A stretch of DNA of 64,000 nt from CAG-103 sp963627135 (GCA_963627135.1 CAVFZY010000027.1:1-64000); one strand, 5' to 3'. Positions 16,315 to 25,102 are shown, counted from the stretch's first letter. Numbers and translations: made by a program. The notes: generated by a model from the letters alone, not told the origin.

Positions 16315-17631
16315 CTATTTTTTCGGATACATGACCGGGTCGGGCGCAGCCTTGAGCATGAGCGTGACGGTGTAGTCACCGTCAGCGGCCATCTCGTGCT
16401 GGAAGCTGCCGTCATACTTCTGCGCCAGGCCGCTCAACACACGAAAGCCCACGCCGCGCTCCAACTCCGGAATGCGTCGCGGCTTCACCACCGCGGGCTC
16501 GCCGCGCACCGGGTTGCGCTCACAAATGACGAGATACCCCTTCGCGAGGTACGCGCGCAGACGGATCTGCGCGTCGGGCACGCCCTCGCAGGCCTCCAAG
16601 GCGTTGTCGAGCATGTTGCCGAAGGCGACTATCAGGTCCGTGTTGGACACCGGCAGCTCCACCGGCAGCGACACGTCCGCCTGCACCGGCACGCCCTTTG
16701 TCTCCGCGTCCTGCACGCGGCTGTATAAAAATGCATCCACGACCGGGTTTTGACATTTGCTGAGCCGTGAGATGTACGTCTGCATCGGCAGCAGCTGCTC
16801 GGAATACTCCGAGGCCGCCTTCAGGTTGCCCTCCTGCAGGAGGGCGTTGATGGTGTTGAGATGATGCGAAATATCGTGCCGCATGGCACGGATCTGCTCA
16901 TACTGCTCGGTCAGATCGCTGTAGTGCGCCAGCTGCGCGTCGAGCTGCTTTTCGAGCAGCTGGTTTTCCACCTCGAGCTGCACGCGCTGCTCCGTGTGCA
17001 CCATGGTGCGGTAGAGCACGATATCCGAGACCAGAAACAGCACCGACACGATCAGCTGCATGGGGATATACTCGAAGTGCGGCGGCGTGAACATCAGCGT
17101 CACGAGCGAGGCCTCACAGACCATCTGCGTGAGCGGAAACGCCGAAAAGATGAGCAACTGCTTACCGGAGAGGTTATTTTTCGAGCGCGCGAACAGCAGG
17201 CTGAGCAGCCCCAGCCCCAACGCCAGCACCGGCAAAAACGTCACGCCGTAGATCAGCGCGCGCGGGTCTGCCCAGACCGACAGCTTGTCGCTCGGCTGGA
17301 GGTCGATCATCAGCGGCGTGAACATCAGCTCCAGCAGCAGGGAAACGGCCAGCTCCGCCGCGACCGCGAGCAGCTTGCGCCCGGCCCGGCCGCGAAAGAG
17401 CAAAAATGCCATCGCGAGCGAGCACAGCGGGAACATCAGCGCGCGCACCTGCCCGACGTCTGTGAGCAGCAGCGTCGCCGCCATATACGCCGCCCCGATG
17501 ACCGCGGCAAGCGCCACCGTCAGCCAGGTCGAAAAGCGCGGCCCGTCAAGCACGCGCCACAAAAATGCCGCCCACAGGGCGATGGCGCAGGCGTTAAAAA
17601 ACAGATCCGCCACATAACCGTTATATGCCAT
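16315..17631 (-). CDS. Sensor histidine kinase, GHKL/AgrC type
   Basis: The 438-residue membrane kinase has six or so hydrophobic segments in its first 190 residues, a coiled-coil linker, the phosphoacceptor block MRHDISHHLNTIN (His near residue 250), and a GHKL ATPase domain with the N-box 'LIVAFGNMLDNALEAC'. The G-box is simplified, as in AgrC and related sensors. The gene starts inside the last 11 bp of the LytTR regulator gene after GGAGGG, so kinase and regulator are coupled. No AgrB or peptide precursor gene is next to it, so the signal is unknown. Confidence 0.9.
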   Translation of the reverse strand: MAYNGYVADLFFNACAIALWAAFLWRVLDGPRFSTWLTVALAAVIGAAYMAATLLLTDVGQVRALMFPLCSLAMAFLLFRGRAGRKLLAVAAELAVSLLLELMFTPLMIDLQPSDKLSVWADPRALIYGVTFLPVLALGLGLLSLLFARSKNNLSGKQLLIFSAFPLTQMVCEASLVTLMFTPPHFEYIPMQLIVSVLFLVSDIVLYRTMVHTEQRVQLEVENQLLEKQLDAQLAHYSDLTEQYEQIRAMRHDISHHLNTINALLQEGNLKAASEYSEQLLPMQTYISRLSKCQNPVVDAFLYSRVQDAETKGVPVQADVSLPVELPVSNTDLIVAFGNMLDNALEACEGVPDAQIRLRAYLAKGYLVICERNPVRGEPAVVKPRRIPELERGVGFRVLSGLAQKYDGSFQHEMAADGDYTVTLMLKAAPDPVMYPKK

Positions 17632-18391
17632 GCTGCGTGCCCTCCATTGGGAAGCCGCCGTCAGCCCGCGCATCCATCTGCGCGGCCCGGCCGGCCAGCA
17701 GCCGGAAAAACGCCGCCCTGGCCGCGTCCCGGTGCGAGCGGCTGATGGGGATGAGCATGCCGCCGTTCAGGCGGAAATTGTCGCGCTCCATGGACGCGAT
17801 CATCTGCTCATTGACCCAGAAACTCTTGTGGCAGTGGATGAAGTGACTCTCCGCCTGTCCGCTCTCGAGCAGCTCCCGCGGCCCCTGCGTCGTCTCCAGA
17901 TCCCCGTCGGTCATGTGGATGACCGTTCGGTGCAGAGAGCGCTCGAGACACAGCACCCGGTCAAGCGCGATGCGCTGCACGGACGCGCCGCGCCGGACGG
18001 TCAGCGTCTTGTCGGACGCCAGCGCCGTCAGCGCCTTGCGCAGCGCGACCGGCAGCCGCACCGCCATGTCCGGCTTGAGCACATAGTAGACGTGCTCCGC
18101 TTCGTAGGCATCCATAAGATATCCGCTGTAACTGGACATGAAAATGATCCTGCACGCCGGCACGCTGCGATTGATCTGCTTGGCCAGCGCGATCCCGTCC
18201 ACGTCCGCCATGCAAATATCCAGCACCGCAATATTTGGCTGATAGGATTCCTCCTCGAGCGCGATCAGCACGGCATCCGCGCTTTGAAACGTCTGCATAT
18301 TACAATTTGTCTCTCCCAGTGCCCCCCGCAGGATCTGCACTATCCGGTCAAGACACCAAACTTCATCATCACACACTGCAACTTGAAGCAT
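17621..18391 (-). CDS. LytTR family response regulator (AgrA-like)
   Basis: The 256-residue product has an N-terminal receiver domain (acid pair Asp8/Asp9, phosphoacceptor Asp58 in AVLDICMADVDG, Lys near residue 107 in YVLKPD) and a C-terminal LytTR DNA-binding domain ('RTVIHMTDGDLETTQGP', 'FIHCHKSFWVNEQMI'). Such regulators usually bind paired direct repeats. It is the first gene of the operon with the GHKL kinase and the NifX-like protein and is preceded by GGAAGGAG. The last 25 residues beyond the LytTR domain are extra. Confidence 0.92.
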   Translation of the reverse strand: MLQVAVCDDEVWCLDRIVQILRGALGETNCNMQTFQSADAVLIALEEESYQPNIAVLDICMADVDGIALAKQINRSVPACRIIFMSSYSGYLMDAYEAEHVYYVLKPDMAVRLPVALRKALTALASDKTLTVRRGASVQRIALDRVLCLERSLHRTVIHMTDGDLETTQGPRELLESGQAESHFIHCHKSFWVNEQMIASMERDNFRLNGGMLIPISRSHRDAARAAFFRLLAGRAAQMDARADGGFPMEGTQHGI

Positions 18392-18452
18392 AGCCCGATG
18401 GTCTCCTTCCGTCCCCTATTCGTGATTTTCCACGGCTGGTATCATGATAGTT

Positions 18453-18481
18453 ATTGTATATCAGATGCAGAAAAGTTGCAA
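18453..18481 (-). promoter_or_regulatory. Sigma-A promoter of the LytTR/GHKL operon
   Basis: On the minus strand TTGCAA (18476-18481) and TACAAT (18453-18458) are 17 bp apart, about 60 bp before the ATG at 18391. Confidence 0.75.
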
Positions 18482-18487
18482 GGTGCG

Positions 18488-18525
18488 AAAAGACGGGCGC
18501 GGGCCGCATTCCGGTACCCGCGCCC
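18488..18525 (-). terminator. Intrinsic terminator of the PNPOx-like gene
   Basis: On the minus strand GGGCGCGGG pairs with CCCGCGCCC across a 13-base loop and is followed by GTCTTTT. Confidence 0.75.
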
Positions 18526-18578
18526 GCCTCCGGGCAAAAAGAGAAGGATCAAAAGGGATGGAAAGCGCGCGTGCGCCG

Positions 18579-18974
18579 TTACAGAACTTTCTTGTTCTCG
18601 GCGCCCGGCGTCGTGACGATGACGGTCTCCGGCGTGATGATCAGCGCGCCCTTCGCCGTGGCCGCGCCCTGGAACATCTGCTCGACCATGGCCTTGAACG
18701 TGGCCACGACCGGCCCGTCCGTAACGTGTTCGGCCGTGCCCCGGATCTGATAGCCCTCGAGCGTCTTTGCATCGTACACGGAGATGGCGATGCGGCCGTC
18801 GTTCGCGGCGAGGTTGCGCAGCGTCGTATCCAGGAACACGTCGCCGACGACGAGCTTGCCGTCATCCGTTACGTCCTTGAACGCGACCGGCACCACATTT
18901 GGCACACCGGCGCTGCAGGTGGCCAGATCCCACAGGTTTTCCTTGAGCAGTTTTTTGACGTTTTCACTCAGCAT
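18579..18974 (-). CDS. Pyridoxamine 5'-phosphate oxidase-like flavin-binding protein
   Basis: This 131-residue single-domain protein has the split-barrel fold of PNPOx-like proteins ('LWDLATCSAGVPNVVPVAFKD', then 'DGRIAISVYDAKTLEGYQIR'). These usually bind FMN or F420 and reduce or sequester small molecules. True PNPOx activity is not implied. The ATG at 18974 follows AAGGAGGAACG. It is monocistronic with its own promoter and terminator. Confidence 0.85.
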   Translation of the reverse strand: MLSENVKKLLKENLWDLATCSAGVPNVVPVAFKDVTDDGKLVVGDVFLDTTLRNLAANDGRIAISVYDAKTLEGYQIRGTAEHVTDGPVVATFKAMVEQMFQGAATAKGALIITPETVIVTTPGAENKKVL

Positions 18975-19010
18975 GATTCGTTCCTCCTTGTGGTTTTTGA
19001 ACTTGCCTTC

Positions 19011-19038
19011 ATTATAGCAAGCCGCACGAAGGGAGCAA
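19011..19038 (-). promoter_or_regulatory. Sigma-A promoter of the PNPOx-like gene
   Basis: On the minus strand TTGCTC (19033-19038) and a perfect TATAAT (19011-19016) are 16 bp apart. Confidence 0.7.
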
Positions 19039-19083
19039 GATATCCGCAAATTTATGAGCAACTCATAAATTTCATAGCGCGGC

Positions 19084-19112
19084 TTGACACCGGCGTGCGG
19101 ATGAATTAAGGT
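19084..19112 (+). promoter_or_regulatory. Sigma-A promoter of mtnN
   Basis: TTGACA (19084-19089) and TAAGGT (19107-19112) have a 17-bp spacer. Confidence 0.7.
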
Positions 19113-19123
19113 AGACGAAAAAC

Positions 19124-19154
19124 GGCACGGCTGCGGCCGTGCCTCCGGAAGGAG
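19124..19154 (+). promoter_or_regulatory. Leader hairpin next to the mtnN ribosome binding site
   Basis: GGCACGGC (19124-19131) and GCCGTGCC (19136-19143) form an eight-base-pair stem with loop TGCG right at the expected transcript 5' end. An alternative short stem CTCC-GGAA-GGAG (19143-19154) would cover the Shine-Dalgarno sequence. The two share base 19143 and so compete. Confidence 0.45.
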
Positions 19155-19162
19155 TTATCTTT

Positions 19163-19882
19163 ATGGCTTATGGCCGGATCGGCGTGATCGGCGCCATGGA
19201 TTCGGAGCTCGCCGCGCTCATCGCGGCGCTCGCGCAGCCCACACGGGAGACCGTGCAGGGGCTGATTTTTCACATGGGCCGTCTGGGCGCGCGGGAGGTC
19301 GTGCTCGTCCAATGCGGCATCGGCAAAGTCAGCGCGGCGCGCTGCACGCAGGTGCTCATCGACCGGTTCGCGCCCGGCGCGGTCATCAACACCGGCATCG
19401 CGGGCGGGCTCGCAAGCGGCCTCGCCGTCGGCGACATCGTGGTGGCCGACGGGCTGGTGCAGCATGATTTTGACGCCGCGCCCATCGGCTTCGTGCGCGG
19501 CTGCGTGTGTATGGGCGACCCCGGCGCGCCGACGGTGTTCGCGCCCGATACGGCGCTGTCCGCCCTGCTGGCGCGGACGGCGGGCAATGCGATCGGCGCC
19601 CAGCGGGTGCACCGCGGCCTGATCGCCACGGGCGACCAGTTCATCTCCGGCGCGGCGGCGAAGGCCGCCATCCGCCGCGCGTTCCCGGCCGCCATGGCGG
19701 CGGAGATGGAGGGCGGCGCGGTCGCGCAGGCGGCGAGCATGAGCGGCGTGCCGTTTGCCGTGGTGCGCGCGATCTCAGACCTCGCCGACGGCACGGCCGC
19801 CGCGTCGTTCGAGCAGTTTGAGCAGCAAGCGGCCGACGTCTCGGCCGCAGCCGTCCTGCAGGCGCTCGCGCTGCTGGACTAA
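19163..19882 (+). CDS. mtnN: 5'-methylthioadenosine/S-adenosylhomocysteine nucleosidase
   Basis: This cytoplasmic enzyme (239 residues) removes adenine from methylthioadenosine and S-adenosylhomocysteine, feeding methionine salvage and SAM recycling. The family's key residues are visible: the Glu in GAMDSE (about residue 15), the substrate-binding AAEMEGGAVA (about residues 176-185), and the catalytic Asp in AISDLAD (about 206). The ATG at 19163 has GGAAGGAG upstream; an earlier in-frame ATG at 19139 lies inside the leader hairpin and is rejected. The gene is monocistronic, bounded by a good promoter and a bidirectional terminator. Confidence 0.93.
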   Translation: MAYGRIGVIGAMDSELAALIAALAQPTRETVQGLIFHMGRLGAREVVLVQCGIGKVSAARCTQVLIDRFAPGAVINTGIAGGLASGLAVGDIVVADGLVQHDFDAAPIGFVRGCVCMGDPGAPTVFAPDTALSALLARTAGNAIGAQRVHRGLIATGDQFISGAAAKAAIRRAFPAAMAAEMEGGAVAQAASMSGVPFAVVRAISDLADGTAAASFEQFEQQAADVSAAAVLQALALLD

Positions 19883-19895
19883 ATGACCGCAAAAC

Positions 19896-19931
19896 GCCAA
19901 AAGGCTCCCCCGGATGGGGGAGCCTTTTGGC
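19896..19931. terminator. Bidirectional intrinsic terminator between mtnN and the DUF362 gene
   Basis: CCAAAAGGCTCCCCC pairs perfectly with GGGGGAGCCTTTTGG across loop GGAT, with T-rich arms on both strands. Confidence 0.9.
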
Positions 19932-19941
19932 ATAAAACGCG

Positions 19942-21045
19942 TCACACCGTCACGAGCTCGTAGTGCGTCGTGCCGAGGCCGATGGCTTCGCCGTGCTCGA
20001 CGGCGGCGCGCCAGTCGGTGTCCGGGTGCGCGGCCGTGAAGTGGTCGTGCGGGTGGTCATGCTCGTGCGCGATGACGCTGTTTGGATTGGCCGGCTGGGC
20101 ATTGATCATGTCCGCGCAGGCGGTATCGAGCGCCACGGGATCGAAAGACGCGAACATACCCACGTTCGGCACCATTGCCACGTCGTTGAACGCCTCGCAG
20201 TCGCAGCTAGGCGACACATCCACCGCGAGCGCGATGTGGAACGACGGACGGCCGTCGACAACGGCCTTGGCGTACTCGGCGATCTTGTAATTGAGCACCT
20301 CGTTGGCGATGTCGAAATCCGGGTGGATGGCATGCATCGGGCAGACGCTGATGCAGCGGGCGCAACCGGTGCACTTATACTTCAGGATGGTGCACTTGCC
20401 GTTTTCGATGTGCGGGCCGTTGTGCGCGCAGTTTTCGATGCACTTGCCGCAGCCGATACACTTCGTCTGATCGACGACCGGTTTGCCGGAGCTGTGCATC
20501 TCCTCCTTGCCGGCGCGCGAGCCGCAGCCCATGCCGATGTTCTTGAGCGCGCCGCCGAAGCCGGCAGCCGGATGACCCTTGGCGTGCGTGAGGGAGATAA
20601 AAATATCGGCGTCCATGATGGCACGGCCGATCTTCGCCGCGCGCAGATATTTGCCGCCGCGGATGGGCACGAGGTCGTAGTCCCCGCCCTTGAGCCCGTC
20701 GGCGATGATGCACTGCGCACCGGTGGTCATGGGTGTATAGCCGTTGAGCATCGCACTGTCGAGATGGTCGAGCGCATTGGCACGGCCGCCGACATAGAGC
20801 GTGTTGCAGTCAGTGAGAAACGGCTTGCCGCCGAGCTCGCGCACATAGTCGCACACGACGCGCGCCCAGTTTGGACGCAGATAGGCCATGTTGCCCGGCT
20901 CGCCGAAGTGGAGCTTGACGGCGACATATTTGTCCTTGAAGTCGATCTGCTCGAAGCCGGCCGCCTTCATGAGCCGGTGCAGCTTTTCGAGCGTGCTGAC
21001 CTCATCCGTGCGCAGATCGGAAAAATATACTTTTGCAGGTTCCAT
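19942..21045 (-). CDS. DUF362 domain protein with 2x[4Fe-4S] ferredoxin domain
   Basis: The 367-residue protein has an N-terminal DUF362 domain ('VAVKLHFGEPGNMAYLRP' near residue 45, 'SLTHAKGHPAAGFGGALK' near residue 160) with a ferredoxin module inserted around residues 190-245: CIGCGKCIENCAHNGP and CTGCARCISVCP. The role of DUF362 proteins in anaerobes is not settled; electron transfer is likely. Near the C-terminus a His-rich stretch (HEHDHPHDH) may bind metal. The start at 21045 follows GGAGGTG. It converges on mtnN and shares its terminator. Confidence 0.88.
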   Translation of the reverse strand: MEPAKVYFSDLRTDEVSTLEKLHRLMKAAGFEQIDFKDKYVAVKLHFGEPGNMAYLRPNWARVVCDYVRELGGKPFLTDCNTLYVGGRANALDHLDSAMLNGYTPMTTGAQCIIADGLKGGDYDLVPIRGGKYLRAAKIGRAIMDADIFISLTHAKGHPAAGFGGALKNIGMGCGSRAGKEEMHSSGKPVVDQTKCIGCGKCIENCAHNGPHIENGKCTILKYKCTGCARCISVCPMHAIHPDFDIANEVLNYKIAEYAKAVVDGRPSFHIALAVDVSPSCDCEAFNDVAMVPNVGMFASFDPVALDTACADMINAQPANPNSVIAHEHDHPHDHFTAAHPDTDWRAAVEHGEAIGLGTTHYELVTV

Positions 21046-21141
21046 AGGAAACACCTCCGCGATCAAAAAACGTTCTCTTTCTCTGGCGGACCCCCGCCCG
21101 CTCTCTTGATTTTACTGTGCTTATCGGATGCTGTCAACCGC

Positions 21142-21175
21142 AAAAAAGCGCCGGGCACCTGACACGGTGCCCGGC
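21142..21175 (-). terminator. Intrinsic terminator of the 2-hydroxyacid operon
   Basis: On the minus strand GCCGGGCACC pairs with GGTGCCCGGC and is followed by GC and six Ts. It lies about 185 bp past the dehydrogenase stop codon; the sequence between (21176-21358) holds no gene or other signal that I can see. Confidence 0.8.
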
Positions 21176-21358
21176 ATATGCCGGTTTTCAGGCCCGCGTC
21201 CGCGCCGGAGACCGGACACGGACACGGGACATTGGGAATCCACTGGACGGCTGGTAGGAGAGAAGATTTATCAGATCGCGAAAACAGAACAGAAAGAAGG
21301 GTGGAAATAAAGAGAAATTGGAAATTGGCAGCCCAGCGGAAACAAGCGGGAAAATGGC

Positions 21359-22348
21359 TCAGGCGTTGACGCCGTTGCGGATGGACTTGACCTTGTCGTA
21401 CTCGCCGTTGACGTAGTAGAGGGCGTTGTCCATGGACAGCTTCGCGACGAGGTAGTTGGACGTGTCAGAGTAGTAGCCACTGTGCGGGGTGAGCAGCACG
21501 TCGTCGCGGCCGACGAGCGGGCAGGTGTTCAGATCCGGATCCTCGCTCTCGACCATGTCGAGTGCAGCACCGCGGATATAGCCGTTGTCAAGCGCCCAGA
21601 CAAGGTCATCGTCGCAGATCAGCGGGCCGCGGCCCTCGTTGACAATGATGGGGTGTTTTTTGCACTTCATGAACGCTTCCTTGTTGAACATGTGATAGTT
21701 TTCCTCGGTGAGGTTCATGTGCAGGCTCAGCACGTCGGACTCGGCCAGCAGCGTGTCAAAATCGACAAGCTTGACGCCGAGGTTCTCGGCAATGGCGGGC
21801 GGCAGGAACGGGTCGTAGGCGATGACTTCCATGTCGAACGCCTGCGCCTTGCGGGCGACGGACTGGCCGATGCGGCCGAGGCCGGCGATGCCCATGACCT
21901 GACCGGCGATGCGCTTGAGGCCCGGCACGACCTGGTAGTCCCAGACGTGATCCTGCTGGACGCTGCGGTCATACTGACGGATGCCGCGCTGGAGGTTGAG
22001 CATGAGGGCCATGGCGCTCTCAGCGGTCTCCTGCGTGCAGTAGTCGAGGATGGAGCAGACGGCAATGCCCTTTTCCTTCGCGTAGTCGAGGTCGGCCTCA
22101 TTGTAGCCGGTGGACTGGAAAGAGATGACCTTGCAGTGGTCCATGGCGTCGATCTCTTTCTTGCCGAAGTGAACGTAGCCGTCAACGATGATATCGGCGT
22201 CCTTGATCTCGGCGTAGAACGCATCATTGTTTTCGGCGTGCTCGTCAAACACGGCCATGGTCAGCTCCGCGCCCTCGGGGACACAGGACTTTTCAACGCT
22301 GATGTCTCTGTCTTTGGTATATGGTACTTCTGCCAGAACGATTTTCAT
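21359..22348 (-). CDS. NAD-dependent D-isomer-specific 2-hydroxyacid dehydrogenase
   Basis: This 329-residue enzyme interconverts a D-2-hydroxyacid and the 2-oxoacid with NAD(H). The Rossmann loop GLGRIG is at residues 156-161, and Asp179 in AYDP indicates NAD rather than NADP. The catalytic triad is Arg240 (NEGRGPL), Glu269 and His289 (TPHSG). Relatives include D-lactate, phenyllactate and hydroxyisocaproate dehydrogenases; the substrate is not evident. It is the last gene of the operon, 18 bp after the CoA-transferase. With the 2-oxoacid:ferredoxin oxidoreductase in the same operon it most simply supplies that enzyme with 2-oxoacid. Confidence 0.9.
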   Translation of the reverse strand: MKIVLAEVPYTKDRDISVEKSCVPEGAELTMAVFDEHAENNDAFYAEIKDADIIVDGYVHFGKKEIDAMDHCKVISFQSTGYNEADLDYAKEKGIAVCSILDYCTQETAESAMALMLNLQRGIRQYDRSVQQDHVWDYQVVPGLKRIAGQVMGIAGLGRIGQSVARKAQAFDMEVIAYDPFLPPAIAENLGVKLVDFDTLLAESDVLSLHMNLTEENYHMFNKEAFMKCKKHPIIVNEGRGPLICDDDLVWALDNGYIRGAALDMVESEDPDLNTCPLVGRDDVLLTPHSGYYSDTSNYLVAKLSMDNALYYVNGEYDKVKSIRNGVNA

Positions 22349-22366
22349 GGTATGATCTCCTTTTCT

Positions 22367-23593
22367 TTACTGAATGGCGCCGCTGGCTTTCATGGCGGCG
22401 ATCTCCGAATCGGTATACCCAAGATCGTGGAAAATGCTGTCCGTGTCGGCACCGAGGCGGCCGGCGGACGTATAGGGGCGCGTGGCGTACTCCGTCAGCT
22501 GCATCGGCGGGCACGGCATCATGACCTCGAGGTCGTCCTTGAAGGTGACCTTCTGGATATAGCCGTTGGCAATGGCCTGCTCATCGGTGCTCACGTCACG
22601 GATGGTGCGCATGCGCTCGCAGGAGACGTTGTTTTCCGAGAGGAAGGCTTCCCACTCGGCGACAGTTTTGGTTTTAAACAGGGTGTTGAGCCGCGTGACG
22701 ATCTCGACGACGTAGTCGGTCTCGTGCAGCGCCTCCAGGCTGGCAGCGCGGGGATCGTCGGCGATCTCCGGCATGCCGAACAGATTTGCGAACTTCGGCA
22801 GCTCGCGGCGGTATTCGTTGTCGAACACGCCGATCCACTTACCGTCGCTGCACTGATAGAAGTGGCAAAACGGGTCGGCCGGGCGCAGGGGGTCGTTCGG
22901 GCGCTCGCCACCAAACTGCGGCTGGTGGGATACGACGCCGATGGCGTTGCACCAGATACCGCTGGCAAACAGCGACGTGCTCACGAACGTGCCCATGCCG
23001 GTGCTCTTCTTGCCGATGAGAGCCATGAGGATGCCAGACACGAAGGAAGAGCTCGTGGCCATGTCGCCGAAGGCGTAGGTCGGCGTGAACGGGAACGAAC
23101 CGGGCACCTGCCAGTCGGCCATCGGGCCGCTGCGCAGCCAGAACGCCGTGCTGTCAAAGCCGGGCTTGGCGGCATCGGGGCCCTTGGGGCCGAAGCCGGA
23201 GAAGTGCGCGTACACGAGGCCGGGGTAGGCCTTGTGCAGCGTCTCGTAATCGAGTCCCAGACGGCCAAGCGACGGCAGGCGGACGTTCGTGAGGAACACG
23301 TCGGCCGTCTCGAGCAGCTTGAGGAAGGCAGCCTTGCCGTCCGGATTTTTCAGATCGATGCTCGTCAGGCGCTTGCCGCTGTTCTGGATGGTGAACAGCG
23401 GGTTTTTATCGTCCTCGCACACGACCATCTCGAACTCACCGGCACGGCGCATCTCGTCGCCGATCTTGGTTTCGACTTTAATGACTTCTGCGCCGAACGC
23501 GCACAGCACGCGCGACGCGGTCGGGGCGGCAACGACCGTCGCCAGCTCCACGACACGGATCCCCTCGAGGGGCATCTTCTTCATTTGCTCCAT
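22367..23593 (-). CDS. Family III CoA-transferase (CaiB/BaiF type)
   Basis: The 408-residue enzyme moves CoA between organic acids in the cytoplasm. It begins with the conserved 'LEGIRVVELATVVAAPTASR' and has the middle block PGFDSTAFWLRSG, whose Asp corresponds to the catalytic aspartate of the family. Related proteins include formyl-CoA:oxalate, 2-hydroxyisocaproate and cinnamoyl-CoA:phenyllactate CoA-transferases. No 2-hydroxyacyl-CoA dehydratase genes accompany it, so it may transfer CoA from the acyl-CoA made by the oxidoreductase in this operon, or activate the imported acid. Confidence 0.9.
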   Translation of the reverse strand: MEQMKKMPLEGIRVVELATVVAAPTASRVLCAFGAEVIKVETKIGDEMRRAGEFEMVVCEDDKNPLFTIQNSGKRLTSIDLKNPDGKAAFLKLLETADVFLTNVRLPSLGRLGLDYETLHKAYPGLVYAHFSGFGPKGPDAAKPGFDSTAFWLRSGPMADWQVPGSFPFTPTYAFGDMATSSSFVSGILMALIGKKSTGMGTFVSTSLFASGIWCNAIGVVSHQPQFGGERPNDPLRPADPFCHFYQCSDGKWIGVFDNEYRRELPKFANLFGMPEIADDPRAASLEALHETDYVVEIVTRLNTLFKTKTVAEWEAFLSENNVSCERMRTIRDVSTDEQAIANGYIQKVTFKDDLEVMMPCPPMQLTEYATRPYTSAGRLGADTDSIFHDLGYTDSEIAAMKASGAIQ

Positions 23594-23632
23594 TGTGACA
23601 ATACTCCTATCTTGAGATGGGGGCTTTGCGGC

Positions 23633-25075
23633 TCACTTGGCCGCGTAGAATTTCTCCGCCTTTTCCTGCTCTGCCGGGGTCTGATGATGCGTCAGGCAGA
23701 TGGCGAAATACAAAATGGCCGACACGCCGAAGCTGGGCCAAAGCGCGTCGATGGAAAACAGGGGCAGCGAGCTGACCTTGCCGCCGATGAACCAGACAAT
23801 GGCGATGACCGTCGCCGAGACCATGGAAGCGAACGCGCCCGCCGAGCACGACTTTTTCCAGAAGAACGCGCCGATCGTCGGCAGGAACAGGCCGGCCGAG
23901 TTGATGGTGAAGGTGATGAGCAGGATGTTCATGATGTCCTGCGTGAACCAACCGAAGATCGCGCCGAGCACGCCCACGAGCAGAGATGCAAACAGGCCCG
24001 CGCGCAGGAGCGTCTTGTCCGACGCATTGGGATTAAAGTAGCGCTGGTAAATATCCTTCGTCAGGCTGGCCGAGCCGGTCAGGACGGAAATGTCCGCCGT
24101 GGACATGATGGCGCTGAGCACGCCGACAAGCACAAGGCCCTTGAGTCCGTGCGGGAAGATCTCGACCACGAGCGCCGCAACAATGTTGTTGGCGGATTCC
24201 AGGTCGGGCAGGATCAGCTTACCGGCCATGCCAAGGAATGTGCTGGCGCCGGCAATAATGAGCACAAGCACGGCTGCATAGATCGTGCCGGTGCGGGCGG
24301 TTTTGGCGTCCTTGGCGGCGATGCAGCGGGTGTAGCTGTCCATGCTCGTAAAAAACGACATGATCGTCGACAGGCCGAGCGCAAGGATCGTCGGCCAGCC
24401 CCAGGCGCCGAGGTCAAAGAAGCTTGCCGGCAGATCGGTAGCGAGGTTGGCGCCGATCTTGTGCAGCTGCGCGCCGACCAGCGGCACTGCCAGGAAGACT
24501 ACGCCCAGCAACAGCAGCACCATCTGTACGATGTCGGTATACGTCACGGCGAGCAGGCCGCCCGTCGAGACATAGAATACGATGACCACGGCCGCGAGAA
24601 TGTAGCACAGACCCAGGTTCCAGCCCGTGAGAACATTCAAAATCGAAGCTCCGGCGACAAACTGCGCCGCCGTGTAGCCGATCATGGCAAGGATGGTCGT
24701 GATGCTGGCCATGGTGCTGTTTTTCTGATCATAACGTGCATGGATCAGCTCGGGGAACGTGATATTCTGGAGCGTCTCGCTCACGCGCTTGATGGGCTTG
24801 GCCATGACGAGCGCGAAGAGCACACAGCCGATGGCGATCTCACCCACGTACCAGACGCCGGTGATGCCCATGGAATAACTGTTCGAGGATGTGCCAATGA
24901 CGGACGAGCCGCCGATCCAGCCGGCCATCCAGAGCGCGCCGATCTTCAGAGCGCCCATGGAGCGGCCGCCTACATAATAATCGTCCACGCCGGTCTGCTT
25001 TTTGTTTGCGATCAGACCAAGCGCGATCATTCCGGCAAAATACGCCAGGATGATGATGATGTCTAAAACATTCAA
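23633..25075 (-). CDS. Sodium:solute symporter (SSS) family transporter
   Basis: The 480-residue membrane protein has about 13 hydrophobic segments and the SSS fold seen in PutP, pantothenate and monocarboxylate carriers ('DYYVGGRSMGALKIGA' near the N-terminus, 'AIMSTADISVLTGSASLTKD' in the helix that carries the second sodium site). It imports a solute with Na+. Together with the MFS gene at the start of the operon, the module has two carriers, which could serve substrate and product or two related acids. A large hairpin precedes it. Confidence 0.9.
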   Translation of the reverse strand: MNVLDIIIILAYFAGMIALGLIANKKQTGVDDYYVGGRSMGALKIGALWMAGWIGGSSVIGTSSNSYSMGITGVWYVGEIAIGCVLFALVMAKPIKRVSETLQNITFPELIHARYDQKNSTMASITTILAMIGYTAAQFVAGASILNVLTGWNLGLCYILAAVVIVFYVSTGGLLAVTYTDIVQMVLLLLGVVFLAVPLVGAQLHKIGANLATDLPASFFDLGAWGWPTILALGLSTIMSFFTSMDSYTRCIAAKDAKTARTGTIYAAVLVLIIAGASTFLGMAGKLILPDLESANNIVAALVVEIFPHGLKGLVLVGVLSAIMSTADISVLTGSASLTKDIYQRYFNPNASDKTLLRAGLFASLLVGVLGAIFGWFTQDIMNILLITFTINSAGLFLPTIGAFFWKKSCSAGAFASMVSATVIAIVWFIGGKVSSLPLFSIDALWPSFGVSAILYFAICLTHHQTPAEQEKAEKFYAAK

Positions 25076-25102
25076 AATGTGATACCTCCAGAGCGGGATT
25101 TT

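Noticed and set aside
22367..23593. CoA-transferase as part of a reductive 2-hydroxyacyl-CoA (Had/Fld) pathway
   Set aside because: The dehydratase and activator genes that define those clusters are absent here, so an oxidative route is the simpler reading.
21482..25066. A plus-strand open frame of 1194 codons opposite the symporter, CoA-transferase and dehydrogenase genes
   Set aside because: It is antisense to three well-supported genes, has Asp/Val/Arg-heavy composition typical of a GC-rich complement frame, and shows no domain or ribosome binding site.
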